From contig NZ_CP011319.1 of assembly GCF_001865675.1 (NCBI RefSeq), forward strand, positions 3,410,001 through 3,474,000: DNA of 64,000 nucleotides. The letters are read 5' to 3'. The DNA is from Janthinobacterium sp. 1_2014MBL_MicDiv. Lineage in GTDB: Bacteria > Pseudomonadota > Gammaproteobacteria > Burkholderiales > Burkholderiaceae_D. Positions 29,385 to 37,747 of the stretch are shown here, one piece after another. The notes under the pieces were generated by a model. The model worked only from the letters and a program-made list of their open reading frames with translations. It ran no database searches and had not been told where the DNA came from. The translations under genes were made by a program, and so were the position numbers. Within the stretch, counting starts at the first letter, position 1. Each line of letters begins with the position of its first letter.

Positions 29385-29543
29385 TTACAGGGCCAGCAAG
29401 GCCGCGCCCGGCACGGCCATGGCGCCGGCCACGATGGTCAGGCACACGACGTCGCGCCGCTCGCAGCGGGCGCGGTGCGAACTCCACGCCGCGAACAGCA
29501 GCGCCGCCGCGATACCGCTGAGCATAATGCCGAATTCCATCAT
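29385..29543 (-). CDS. Small predicted membrane protein, 52 residues
   Basis: Short ORF with a good ribosome binding site (GGGGAGAG, 6-7 nt before the ATG at 29543). It encodes two hydrophobic stretches (about 4-19 'FGIMLSGIAAALLFAA' and 32-52 'DVVCLTIVAGAMAVPG...') split by a charged loop 'SSHRARCERRD', which suggests a two-helix hairpin in the inner membrane. It is followed by a terminator. Not recognised as a named family; reality rests on ribosome binding site, composition and terminator. Confidence 0.5.
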   Translation of the reverse strand: MMEFGIMLSGIAAALLFAAWSSHRARCERRDVVCLTIVAGAMAVPGAALLAL

Positions 29544-29630
29544 GCCATCTCTCCCCGCGCCGCGGGGGCGCCTGCCTTGGCTTCCGTTCTCATCATCATC
29601 TCATCCTTTTCATAGTGTGTAAAAATGAAG

Positions 29631-29661
29631 ACTACCTACCGGTAGGCAGTAAGTGTACAAT
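29631..29661 (+). promoter_or_regulatory. Candidate TetR operator and promoter of the efflux gene
   Basis: A 20-bp palindrome (29631-29650, core CCTACCGGTAGG perfect, one mismatch in the full arms) lies just upstream of TACAAT (29656-29661), so bound repressor would cover the -35 area. The TetR-family gene is the last gene of the same unit, consistent with autoregulation and inducible efflux. Confidence 0.65.
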
Positions 29662-29715
29662 AAAAATGGCAGCGGCGTCCATGCCGCGCTTTTTTGACGA
29701 TACAAAGGAAGAACA

Positions 29716-30933
29716 ATGCAGCAGCAATCCCCCCTCCCCGCCGCCAGTCTCGGGCTGGCGGCCTCGCTGGCCCTGGTGGCCATCCTCGGCCCGGCCGGCA
29801 TCGACATGTACCTGGCCTCGATGCCGGCCATGGCGCGCGAACTGCACACCTCGTATGCGAACGTGCAGCTGAGCCTAACCGTCTTCCTGCTGGCGCTGGG
29901 CGGCGGCCAACTGCTGTGCGGCCCCCTGACGGACATGCTGGGCCGGCGCCGTCCACTGCTGGCAGGCATTGCCGTCTACATCGTGGCGGCCGTGTGGGCG
30001 TCGCAGGCGGAGCAGCTGTCCACCCTGCTGCTGGCGCGGACGCTGCAGGGCCTGGGCGCCGCGCTGACCCTGGTGGTGGTGATGAGCATGGTGCGCGACG
30101 TCGCCGACGGCGTCAAAGCGGCGCAACTGTTTGCCCTCCTGATGACCATCGTCGGCCTGGCGCCCGTGCTGGCGCCGGCCGTCGGCGGCTTGCTCGACGC
30201 GAATTACGGCTGGCGCGCGGTGATGCTGGCCCTGGCCGCCCTGGGCGCCGTGACCCTGCTCAATAGCGCGCTGTTCCTGCCGGAAACCCTGCCGCCGGCC
30301 AGGCGCATCGCGCCGCGCGGCATGCACCGCACGTATGCGCGCATCGCGCTGGACCGCGCCTTCCTGCTGCCCGCGCTGGCCCTATCCGCCAGCTTCTTCT
30401 TCCTCTTTGCGTACATCGGCGGCGCGTCGCTCGTCTACCAGCGCGATTTCGGCCTGTCCGCCGGCAGCTTCGGCCTCGTCTTCGGCGCCACGGGCGTGGC
30501 CGTGCTGCTGGGCGCGATGGCCAGCGGCCGCCTCGTGGGCCGCCACGGCATGGCGCGCCTCGGCGTGGCCGGCAGCGCCGCCATGCTGGGCGGCGCGGGA
30601 CTGGCCCTGCTGGGTGCCTGGGCCGGCTTCGGCATCGCAGCCGTCGTGCCCGGCATGTTCGTGGCCCTGTTCGGCCTGGGCATCGCGGAAGCGGCGCTGA
30701 TGGCCATGGCCATGGGCTCGCAGCAGCAGGCGCTCGGCTCCACGGCCGCGCTGCTGGGAGCCATCCAGATGAGCTTGTCGTCGCTGGCGACGCCGCTGGC
30801 GGCCAGCCTGTCCGAATGGGGGCCCGTGCCATGGCTGCTGTTCTTGACCGTGGCCGGCCTGCTGGTATCATGGCTGACCCTGGCAACTGCGCGCGTCCAT
30901 CCGGCACGCGCCACCGGCCTGGCGGCGCACTGA
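29716..30933 (+). CDS. Bcr/CflA-type multidrug efflux MFS transporter
   Basis: Proton-driven exporter of the DHA1 group. 405 residues with about 12 hydrophobic helices. MFS motif A appears as 'GPLTDMLGRRRPLLAG' after the second helix, and the early 'GPAGIDMYLASMPAMARELHTS' resembles Bcr/CflA proteins, which have 'TDMYLPALP' there. AGGAAG lies 6 nt before the ATG. It is 23 bp upstream of the TetR gene and behind a TetR-type operator. The drug substrate cannot be told from sequence. Confidence 0.85.
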   Translation: MQQQSPLPAASLGLAASLALVAILGPAGIDMYLASMPAMARELHTSYANVQLSLTVFLLALGGGQLLCGPLTDMLGRRRPLLAGIAVYIVAAVWASQAEQLSTLLLARTLQGLGAALTLVVVMSMVRDVADGVKAAQLFALLMTIVGLAPVLAPAVGGLLDANYGWRAVMLALAALGAVTLLNSALFLPETLPPARRIAPRGMHRTYARIALDRAFLLPALALSASFFFLFAYIGGASLVYQRDFGLSAGSFGLVFGATGVAVLLGAMASGRLVGRHGMARLGVAGSAAMLGGAGLALLGAWAGFGIAAVVPGMFVALFGLGIAEAALMAMAMGSQQQALGSTAALLGAIQMSLSSLATPLAASLSEWGPVPWLLFLTVAGLLVSWLTLATARVHPARATGLAAH

Positions 30934-30956
30934 CGCCTCACTGACCAACTACCCTG

Positions 30957-31580
30957 ATGATCAAGAAACGCTCGGCTTCCGCCGATAAAATCTGTGCCGT
31001 TGCCGTTGGGCATTTTTCCGAACATGGCTACGATGCCTCGTCCCTCAGCGACATCGCCGAGCAGGCCGGCATGCGCAAGGCGTCGCTGTACTCGCACTTC
31101 GCCGGCAAGGACGCCCTCTTCCTCGATGTTTTCGCCGACGCGCTGGAAGAGGAGCACGCGTTCATGCAAGCCTGCTTCGACGACGAGGCAAACCTGAGTC
31201 CGCTAACGCCGGCCACGGGCGGCCAGCTGGCCGGCGCCCTGTATTGCGACCGCATGGCGCAGCGCTACGCGGAGTCGGCCCACCTGCGCTTCCTGCTGCG
31301 CACGGCCTACCTGCCGCCCGCCACCTTGCGCGTGCAGGTCGGCAGCGGCTTCGAGGCGCTGCTGGTGCAGCTGCTCCAGTATTACGTCGCCAGCCTGGGC
31401 CGCCTGGCGCCGGCATTGCCTGCCGCGCGCATCGAGCTGTATGCGCAAGCCTACCTGGGCATCGTCGACAGCCTGCACGTGGAGCTGATCTACGCAGGCG
31501 GCGCCGCCCTGCAGCAGCGCCACGCGGCCCTGTGGCAGATCCTGTCCGACTCGCTGGCGATGGCGGCGCGGGCGGCCTGA
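30957..31580 (+). CDS. TetR/AcrR family transcriptional repressor
   Basis: 207 residues. The N-terminal helix-turn-helix reads 'AVGHFSEHGYDASSLSDIAEQAGMRKASLYSHFAGKDALF', a textbook TetR DNA-binding domain. The helical C-terminal ligand domain is unassigned. It lies 23 bp after the MFS gene, so it most likely represses the pair through the palindrome at 29631-29650. Confidence 0.88.
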   Translation: MIKKRSASADKICAVAVGHFSEHGYDASSLSDIAEQAGMRKASLYSHFAGKDALFLDVFADALEEEHAFMQACFDDEANLSPLTPATGGQLAGALYCDRMAQRYAESAHLRFLLRTAYLPPATLRVQVGSGFEALLVQLLQYYVASLGRLAPALPAARIELYAQAYLGIVDSLHVELIYAGGAALQQRHAALWQILSDSLAMAARAA

Positions 31581-31653
31581 AGCCGCGCGGTAGAAGGCCA
31601 TGCAACATCGTGCCACAGCCACATTACACTTTGGAAACCTAAGATTTCTTCAG

Positions 31654-31682
31654 TTGACACCCTTGCAGCGCATCCATAAGAT
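31654..31682 (+). promoter_or_regulatory. Consensus promoter upstream of mgtA
   Basis: TTGACA (31654-31659), exactly 17 bp, TAAGAT (31677-31682). The predicted start near 31689 leaves a ~305-nt leader before mgtA. Confidence 0.8.
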
Positions 31683-31688
31683 GCCCTC

Positions 31689-31994
31689 ATTATTCATTTA
31701 CGGAGTCCCACGTGGGTACTTGTTCTAGTGACAGTAGCCGATCTTGTATCGGTGATTGCCTCGGCAGCTAAACAGCAAGCAACGCGGAACTTCCTTTCCT
31801 CCGTGCCTTGCTGAGCAAGGTGCGGTGTCTCTCGCAGCCAGTCCGGCTGCGCGCCTCTCCCCCTCTTTCCGATCGCGACCGGCTACTGACCCGGATTGCC
31901 CGCCGGCGCCATGCTTTGCCATGCGCGCTGGCGGCACGCAAGTCTTGCCTGCGGCTGCGCCGCCCGTCAACACCTCGTCGTGAAAGGAAGAGCC
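31689..31994 (+). promoter_or_regulatory. Long structured 5' leader of mgtA
   Basis: This leader fills most of a 414-bp region without a conventional gene (31581-31994). It holds a short ORF (31712-31771), then hairpins CCTTGC/GCAAGG (31806-31820) and GCAGCC/GGCTGC (31834-31850). CTTCCTTTC (31790-31798) is perfectly complementary to GAAAGGAAG (31982-31990), the mgtA Shine-Dalgarno region. The anti-Shine-Dalgarno segment sits in the loop of a CGGA/TCCG-closed hairpin. No match to the M-box pattern was seen. Control of mgtA translation by this leader is inference. Confidence 0.6.
31712..31771 (+). CDS. Putative mgtA leader peptide, 19 residues
   Basis: A GTG start 6 nt after GGAG, about 23 nt into the predicted transcript, opens an ORF of 19 codons: MGTCSSDSSRSCIGDCLGS, then TAA. 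It has three Cys and six Ser. Promoter, ribosome binding site and stop are all in the right places for a regulatory leader peptide. It is unlike the proline-rich MgtL of enterics. Too short to be certain. Confidence 0.45.
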   Translation: MGTCSSDSSRSCIGDCLGS

Positions 31995-34679
31995 ATGAAT
32001 CTCTTCACCCGCTTATTCGAATCGTTCCTGCGCAAGCGCCACACGGCCGGCCATTTCCGCCGCCGCGCCATGCCGCTGGAAAACAGCACGGCCCGCCCCG
32101 TGCCCGACCACCTGGCGCGCCAGCTGCTGGCCGCCGCCCACGAAGACCTGGCGACGGCCCTGAACCGCCTGCATACGCGGGCCGAAGGCTTGCGCGATGC
32201 CGAGGCGCAAGTGATCGGCGCGCAAACGGGGCCGAACGAGGTCGAGCATGAAAAACCGCTGGCCTGGTACCAGCACCTGTGGCTGTGCTACAAGAATCCG
32301 TTCAACCTGCTGCTGACCGTGCTGGCCATCGTTTCCTACCTGACGGAAGATCCGAAGGCAACCATCGTCATCGGCACCATGGTGATCCTGTCGACCCTGC
32401 TGCGCTTCGTGCAGGAAGGCCGCTCGAACCGCGCCGCGGAACGCCTGAAAGCCATGGTCAGCAACACGGCCACCGTGCTGCGCAATGGCCAGCAGGGCGA
32501 GCTGCCGATCCGCCAGCTGGTGCAGGGTGACATCATCGTGCTGTCGGCCGGCGACATGATCCCCGCCGACTGCCGCTTGCTTTCCGCGAAAGACCTGTTC
32601 GTCAGCCAGGCCGCCATGACGGGCGAATCCCTGCCCGTGGAAAAGATGGCCGAGCTGGCCGACAGCGCGGGGCGCGACCCGATGGAGCTGGCCAACCTGC
32701 TGTTCATGGGCACGAATGTGATCTCGGGCGCCGCCACGGCGCTGGTCTTGGCTACCGGCAACCGCACCTATTTCGGCACCATCGCCACGCGCGTGACGGC
32801 CACCGAGCGCACGCCGACGGCCTTCGAGGCGGGCGTCAACAGCGTCAGCTGGCTGCTGATCCGCTTCGCCCTCGTGATGGCGCCGCTCGTGTTCCTGATC
32901 AACGGCTGGACCAAGGGCGACTGGATGGAAGCGTTCCTCTTCGCCCTGTCCGTGGCCGTGGGCCTGACGCCGGAAATGCTGCCGATGATCGTCACCAGCA
33001 CCCTGGCCAAGGGCGCCGTGAAACTGTCGAAAAAGAAAGTCGTCGTCAAGCGCCTCGACGCCATCCAGAACTTCGGCGCCATGGACGTGCTGTGCACGGA
33101 CAAGACGGGCACCTTGACGCAGGACAAGATCGTGCTCGAACGCCACACGGACGTCTTCGGCCAGCCTTCCGACGAGGTGCTGCAATTCGCCTATTTGAAC
33201 AGCCACTACCAGACAGGCCTGAAAAACCTGCTCGATCGTGCCGTGCTCGACCATGTTGAACTGCAGACGGAAATGCAGCTGGCCCGCGACTATGTCAAAG
33301 TCGATGAAATCCCGTTCGATTTCGTGCGCCGCCGCATGTCCGTCGTCGTTTCCGAACGCAACGACCACCATGAGCTGATCTGCAAGGGCGCCGTCGAGGA
33401 AATCCTCGCCGCCTGCAGCCATCTGCGCCTGGGCGGCGTGAATATTCCCCTCGACGCCGCCCTGCTGGCCAAGGTGCTGGAGACCACGCACGGCTTGAAT
33501 GCGGAAGGTTTAAGAGTGGTGGCCGTGGCCGTCAAGGAAGTGCCGCCGCATAAAACCGTGTATGGCGTGGCCGATGAAACGGCGCTGACACTGATCGGTT
33601 ACGTCGCCTTCCTCGATCCACCCAAGGAATCGACGGCGCCCGCCCTGCGCGCGCTGGCGGAACACGGGGTGACGGTAAAAGTCTTGACGGGAGACAACCA
33701 CCTGGTGACGGCGAAGATTTGCCGCGAAGTGGGCCTGGCCGTGCATGGCGTGCTGCAAGGCCCGCAGCTCGACGACATGGATGACGCCACCCTGGCCAGG
33801 GCGGCCGAGGACAACACCGTGTTTGCCAAGCTCAGCCCGCTGCACAAGGAGCGCCTCGTGCGGGCCCTGCGCGGCAATGGCCATATCGTCGGCTTCATGG
33901 GCGACGGCATCAACGATGCGCCGGCCCTGCGCGCGGCCGACATCGGCATTTCCGTCGATTCGGCCGTCGATATCGCCAAGGAAGCGGCCGACATCATCCT
34001 GCTGGAAAAGAGCCTGATGGTGCTGGAAGAAGGCGTGCTGGAAGGCCGCCGCACCTTCAGCAACATGCTCAAATACATACGCATGACGGCCAGCTCGAAC
34101 TTCGGCAATGTGTTTTCCGTGCTGGTGGCCAGCGCCTTCCTGCCATTTTTACCGATGCTGCCGCTGCACTTGCTGGTGCAAAACCTGCTGTATGACGTGT
34201 CGCAGATCGCCATCCCGTTCGACAACGTCGACGCCGAACTGATCCAGCAGCCGCTGAGCTGGAACCCACGCGACATCGGCCGCTTCATGGTGTTCTTCGG
34301 CCCCATCAGCTCGATCTTCGACATCAGCACCTTCATCCTGATGTGGCATGTGTTTGGCGCGAACAGCCCGGAACAGCAGACCCTGTTCCAGTCCGGCTGG
34401 TTCGTCGTGGGCCTGCTGACGCAAACCCTGATCGTGCACCTGATCCGCACGCCCAGGCTGCCCTTCATCGACAGCATCGCGTCCGTGCCCCTGCTGGTGG
34501 CGACGACAGCCATCATGGCCGTGGGCGTGTTCCTGCCGATGGGGCCGCTGGCGAGCTATTTCAAGCTGCAGGCTTTGCCGCTGGGCTACTTCCCCTGGCT
34601 GCTGGGCATTCTCGTCTGCTACACCCTGCTGACGACGTTCATGAAACGCGTGTACCTGCGCAAATTCGGCTGGCAATAG
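31995..34679 (+). CDS. mgtA: Magnesium-transporting P-type ATPase
   Basis: P3B-type ATPase that imports Mg2+ when it is scarce. 894 residues from the ATG at 31995, with AAAGGAAG just upstream; open frame before it belongs to the leader. The phosphorylation motif is DKTGT with D369, the actuator loop has MTGES near 208, and the hinge has 'MGDGINDAPALRAADIGISV'. A block of membrane helices follows ('PLHLLVQNLLYDVSQIAIPFDNVD', the MgtA/MgtB signature). It is followed at 36 bp by a small membrane protein gene. Confidence 0.95.
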   Translation: MNLFTRLFESFLRKRHTAGHFRRRAMPLENSTARPVPDHLARQLLAAAHEDLATALNRLHTRAEGLRDAEAQVIGAQTGPNEVEHEKPLAWYQHLWLCYKNPFNLLLTVLAIVSYLTEDPKATIVIGTMVILSTLLRFVQEGRSNRAAERLKAMVSNTATVLRNGQQGELPIRQLVQGDIIVLSAGDMIPADCRLLSAKDLFVSQAAMTGESLPVEKMAELADSAGRDPMELANLLFMGTNVISGAATALVLATGNRTYFGTIATRVTATERTPTAFEAGVNSVSWLLIRFALVMAPLVFLINGWTKGDWMEAFLFALSVAVGLTPEMLPMIVTSTLAKGAVKLSKKKVVVKRLDAIQNFGAMDVLCTDKTGTLTQDKIVLERHTDVFGQPSDEVLQFAYLNSHYQTGLKNLLDRAVLDHVELQTEMQLARDYVKVDEIPFDFVRRRMSVVVSERNDHHELICKGAVEEILAACSHLRLGGVNIPLDAALLAKVLETTHGLNAEGLRVVAVAVKEVPPHKTVYGVADETALTLIGYVAFLDPPKESTAPALRALAEHGVTVKVLTGDNHLVTAKICREVGLAVHGVLQGPQLDDMDDATLARAAEDNTVFAKLSPLHKERLVRALRGNGHIVGFMGDGINDAPALRAADIGISVDSAVDIAKEAADIILLEKSLMVLEEGVLEGRRTFSNMLKYIRMTASSNFGNVFSVLVASAFLPFLPMLPLHLLVQNLLYDVSQIAIPFDNVDAELIQQPLSWNPRDIGRFMVFFGPISSIFDISTFILMWHVFGANSPEQQTLFQSGWFVVGLLTQTLIVHLIRTPRLPFIDSIASVPLLVATTAIMAVGVFLPMGPLASYFKLQALPLGYFPWLLGILVCYTLLTTFMKRVYLRKFGWQ

Positions 34680-34715
34680 TATGATGGGCCGCTCTTACCC
34701 CTACAAAAGGCGCGC

Positions 34716-35057
34716 ATGAGCGGCTCTTCTCTTTCCAAGCGTAATCTCGCCCTGCTGCTGTCGGCCCTGGTGTTTCCCGGCAGCGGGCATTTCGTCATCG
34801 GCCGCAAGGCGCGCGGCTGCCTGTTCCTTGTTCCTGCCCTGGTCGCGCTGGCATTCGTATTGCGCCAGATCATGGCACGCTTGGACCAGGTCATGGCACA
34901 GATCGACAGCGGCGCCCTGCCCCTCGACGTGCAATTAATCGTGGAAAGAGTCGATGCGCTGTCCGCCAACGACGGCCCGGCCATGACGGTGGCCGTGGGC
35001 GTGCTGGTGCTGTGCTGGCTCGGCAGCCTGGTCGATACCGTGCTGTTGAAACCTTAG
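34716..35057 (+). CDS. Small hypothetical membrane protein
   Basis: 113 residues with two hydrophobic regions: about 10-50 ('LALLLSALVFPGSGHFVIG' then 'GCLFLVPALVALAFVL') and about 88-110 ('TVAVGVLVLCWLGSLVDTVLL'). The 'FPGSGHFVIGRKARG' segment is a pattern seen in small TM2-like membrane proteins. Not recognised further. It starts 36 bp after mgtA on the same strand and may be co-transcribed. Convergent with the Rrf2 gene. Confidence 0.7.
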   Translation: MSGSSLSKRNLALLLSALVFPGSGHFVIGRKARGCLFLVPALVALAFVLRQIMARLDQVMAQIDSGALPLDVQLIVERVDALSANDGPAMTVAVGVLVLCWLGSLVDTVLLKP

Positions 35058-35076
35058 GATCAACGTCAAACGAGCA

Positions 35077-35643
35077 TCAAGCCGCATCGTCCTTGACGCG
35101 GCGCGTCTTCGGTCCGCGGATGGCGGCGATGCGCGCCTCGCTGCGTTCCTGCACGCGGCCGCTGAACCAGCCCTGCACATCGGCGCCAAAGCCGGCCGGC
35201 GCCACGCTGCCGAAACCTTGCGCCAAGTCCAGCAAGCTGGTCTTGGCCAGTTCGGCGCGCATGCTTTTCTCGGCGCGCAGCATCAGTGCATGGATGCCGC
35301 ACACGCCGCTCGTCATCCAGCCCGGCGGCTCGCCTGCGTACAAGGTGCAGCGGCTGCGGATCTGCTGGCAATCGAACAGCGGTTTCGGCCCTTCGATGGC
35401 ATCCACCACGTCGAGCACGCTGATCTCGCCCGCGGGGCGCGCCAGCTGGTAGCCGCCGCGGATGCCTTCGGACGCCGTCACGATGCCCGCCTTCTCCAGC
35501 TTGGGAAAGATTTTCGCCAGGAAGGAGACGGAGATGCCCTGCAACTCCGCCAGATCGCGGCTGCTGGCAGGCTCGGCAAGCGGCTGGGCCAGATACAGCA
35601 GGCAATGCAAGCCATACTCGGTGCCGCTTCCATAATGTGCCAT
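35077..35643 (-). CDS. Rrf2 family transcriptional regulator, probable Fe-S type
   Basis: 188 residues from the ATG at 35643 (MAHYGSGTEYGLHCLLYLAQ). The winged-helix domain has 'SSRDLAELQGISVSFLAKIFPKLEKAGIV', typical of Rrf2. Three cysteines, C92, C99 and C115, fall in the region that binds an Fe-S cluster in IscR/NsrR, though with wider spacing. It is downstream of the NDH-2-like gene, and a near-identical 20-mer lies in both promoters. Likely a redox, iron or NO sensor controlling itself and that flavoprotein. Confidence 0.85.
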   Translation of the reverse strand: MAHYGSGTEYGLHCLLYLAQPLAEPASSRDLAELQGISVSFLAKIFPKLEKAGIVTASEGIRGGYQLARPAGEISVLDVVDAIEGPKPLFDCQQIRSRCTLYAGEPPGWMTSGVCGIHALMLRAEKSMRAELAKTSLLDLAQGFGSVAPAGFGADVQGWFSGRVQERSEARIAAIRGPKTRRVKDDAA

Positions 35644-35670
35644 GATGCCATTCCTCCGTTGCAAAACGGG

Positions 35671-35690
35671 GACTTTATCACTCCACGTTA
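35671..35690 (-). promoter_or_regulatory. Candidate Rrf2 operator, rrf2 promoter
   Basis: The plus-strand 20-mer gactttatcactccacgtta matches 18 of 20 bases with the site at 36943-36962. On the minus strand it covers the -10 (TAAAGT) and most of the 17-bp spacer after TTGCGG. It implies autoregulation. Confidence 0.6.
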
Positions 35691-35707
35691 GCTGCCGCAA
35701 GGCGCGA

Positions 35708-36916
35708 CTACAGCGACAGTTCGAACGCCGGATCGGCGGCGGCCAGCGCCGCGGCGCTGTCGGCCGGTGGATAGATCACGCGGCCATTGATGGCCACCTT
35801 CATGGCCTTGCCCTCGCTGCCCGTCAGCCACACCTTGCGCTCCCAGCCCTGCGTCACGACCGCGCCCCACGCCCCCAGGTCCAGGCAAGTCACATAGTAC
35901 GGCTGGCGGTAGGGCCGCGTCGCCAGTCCCAGCAGGTCTGCCACGGCATTGTCGCCCGACGAGCGGCCAAGGAACATGGCGTGCTGACAGCTCATCAGCG
36001 TGTGATTGCCTGCGTCATCCGTGGCGGCGACGGCGGCGTCGCCCGTGGCAAAGACCTTGCCGGCGCCAGGCACGCGCAAGTCAGGCGCCACCCGCAGGCG
36101 TCCCGCGGTATCTTTCTCGCCGGGAATCTGCGCCGTCAGCGCGCTGGCCCGCACGCCCGCCGTCCACACCACGGTGTGCGCCTCGATGCGCTCGCCATCG
36201 GCGGTGCTCAAGCCGCCCGCGTCGATGGCGGCAACCGCCGAACCAAGCCGGCATTCCACGCCCAGCTCGGCCAGCGCCTGTTCGATCACGGGGCGCGGTC
36301 CCGGCCCCAGGTCGGGACCGATATCGGGTGCCCGCTCGACAATGATCACCTTGATATCGGCATCCGCGCCCAGGATGGCGCGCAGGCGCGACGGCAGTTC
36401 GGCCGCCAGCTCGATGCCCGTGAAGCCGCCGCCGGCCACGACGACGGTATTGCGCGCGGCCGATGCGGGCCGGGCGGCCAGCGCGTGCAGGTGCGCATCG
36501 AGCGCCACCGCTTCGTCGCGCTGGTCGGTGCTGAAGGCAAACTCTTGCAGGCCAGGGATATTCGGCCGGAACAGGCTGCTGCCGGCCGCCAGCACCAGGC
36601 GGTCGTAGGCCACGGTCGAACGGCTGCCATCGGCAGCCACGATGTCGACTTCGTCGCTGTCGCTGCGGATGGCTTCGACCTTGCCGGCGATGAAGCGCAC
36701 ACCCGTGTCGTCGAACAGTTGCTGTAACGGCGCCACCATGCCGGCGGGTGCCGGTTCGTACAGGCGCGGGCGCATCGTCAACATGGCTTCCGGCGCCACC
36801 AGCGCCACTTCGACCTCGCCGGCGGGCATATTTTCCAGCCTCAGGCGACGCACGGCCGCCAGGGCACTCCACAATCCGGCAAAGCCGGCACCAATGATCA
36901 ATACGCGCTGTGTCAT
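35708..36916 (-). CDS. NAD(P)/FAD-dependent oxidoreductase, NDH-2-like
   Basis: 402 residues with two dinucleotide-binding folds: GAGFAG at residues 9-14 for FAD and 'VVVAGGGFTGIELAAEL' in the middle for NAD(P)H. 'VFATGDAAVA' near the C-terminal third contacts the flavin. This is the type II NADH dehydrogenase layout: single-subunit, non-proton-pumping NADH oxidation to quinone, or a related reductase. It is expressed from a promoter containing the shared Rrf2-type operator. No membrane-binding tail is obvious. Confidence 0.82.
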   Translation of the reverse strand: MTQRVLIIGAGFAGLWSALAAVRRLRLENMPAGEVEVALVAPEAMLTMRPRLYEPAPAGMVAPLQQLFDDTGVRFIAGKVEAIRSDSDEVDIVAADGSRSTVAYDRLVLAAGSSLFRPNIPGLQEFAFSTDQRDEAVALDAHLHALAARPASAARNTVVVAGGGFTGIELAAELPSRLRAILGADADIKVIIVERAPDIGPDLGPGPRPVIEQALAELGVECRLGSAVAAIDAGGLSTADGERIEAHTVVWTAGVRASALTAQIPGEKDTAGRLRVAPDLRVPGAGKVFATGDAAVAATDDAGNHTLMSCQHAMFLGRSSGDNAVADLLGLATRPYRQPYYVTCLDLGAWGAVVTQGWERKVWLTGSEGKAMKVAINGRVIYPPADSAAALAAADPAFELSL

Positions 36917-36942
36917 GTTTTTCTCCTTGAGTTGATAACGCA

Positions 36943-36962
36943 GACTATATCACTCCGCGTTA
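36943..36962 (-). promoter_or_regulatory. Candidate Rrf2 operator, NDH-2-like gene promoter
   Basis: The 20-mer gactatatcactccgcgtta(plus strand, final base position 36962) matches the rrf2 site at 18/20. On the minus strand it overlaps TATAGT, and 17 bp further upstream is TTGCAC, the same promoter geometry as at rrf2. Confidence 0.6.
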
Positions 36963-37057
36963 TAGCGTGCAAGCGGGCATGCAAAAACGCGACAGCCTGC
37001 CTTGCGGTCTGTGCCGCACTCGCGTAGATTCGCGGCACGACGACGAGGGAAAGCCCC

Positions 37058-37747
37058 ATGCAACAGGAATTGGAAACATTGCTGACAGCCGCGTTCAAGA
37101 GCGAGCGGGCACAGGCGCGCCGGCTGGCCGCGCGGGAAGGCATCGCGGACGACACGGCGTTGCAGCGGATACTGGAACAGGCAGCGGGCACCTTGGGCCT
37201 GGCCGCCCTGCTGGCGACACGGCTGCAGGCGCACGCCGCCGAAGCGCAGCGCAAGGCGCAAAAAATCAGCGACCGCCAGCAGGCGCAGGCGGCGCGGCGC
37301 GTGCAGGCGGTGCCGGCTTCGGCCTGGCGCGGCTGGTTCGATGGCTCGGCCCACCCGAACCCGGGCAAGCTGGGCATAGGCGCCCTGCTGCTGGGGCCGC
37401 ATGGCGAACGCATCGAAGTGAGCCAGGCGGCCGGCCATGGCAATAGCAGCGAGGCGGAATATGCGGCCCTGACGGCCGTGCTGCAGGCGGCACTCGGCGT
37501 GCGCCCGCCCCAGCTCTTGCTGTACGGCGACAGCCAGGTGGTGATCAATGACGTGCTGGGGACGACGCCGGTCGGCGCCAGGGGGCTGGAAACGCAGCGG
37601 GCCACCGTCGTGGCCCTGCTGGAACAATTCAATGATGTAACGTTGCGCTGGATTCCGCGCCACCGCAATGGCGAGGCGGACCGGCTGTCGCAGCTGGCGA
37701 TCGCCGGCTGGGTGGAGGAAGAGGCTATTCCTCCGTTGGCAGATTAA
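37058..37747 (+). CDS. RNase HI-like protein with N-terminal helical extension
   Basis: 229 residues. An 80-residue charged helical N-terminus precedes an RNase H fold with the acidic residues D95 ('WFDGSAHPNPG'), E132 ('NSSEAEYAAL'), D158 ('LYGDSQVV') and D208, plus the late 'WIPRHRNGEAD' loop. It is closer to the reverse-transcriptase-like RNase H group than to classical RnhA because it lacks the basic protrusion. It probably degrades RNA in RNA-DNA hybrids. Its stop overlaps the convergent chemoreceptor stop by 4 bp. Confidence 0.82.
   Translation: MQQELETLLTAAFKSERAQARRLAAREGIADDTALQRILEQAAGTLGLAALLATRLQAHAAEAQRKAQKISDRQQAQAARRVQAVPASAWRGWFDGSAHPNPGKLGIGALLLGPHGERIEVSQAAGHGNSSEAEYAALTAVLQAALGVRPPQLLLYGDSQVVINDVLGTTPVGARGLETQRATVVALLEQFNDVTLRWIPRHRNGEADRLSQLAIAGWVEEEAIPPLAD

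Noticed and set aside
31689..31994. M-box (Mg2+) riboswitch upstream of mgtA
   Set aside because: None of the conserved M-box blocks could be found by eye, so the leader is reported as an unassigned structure.
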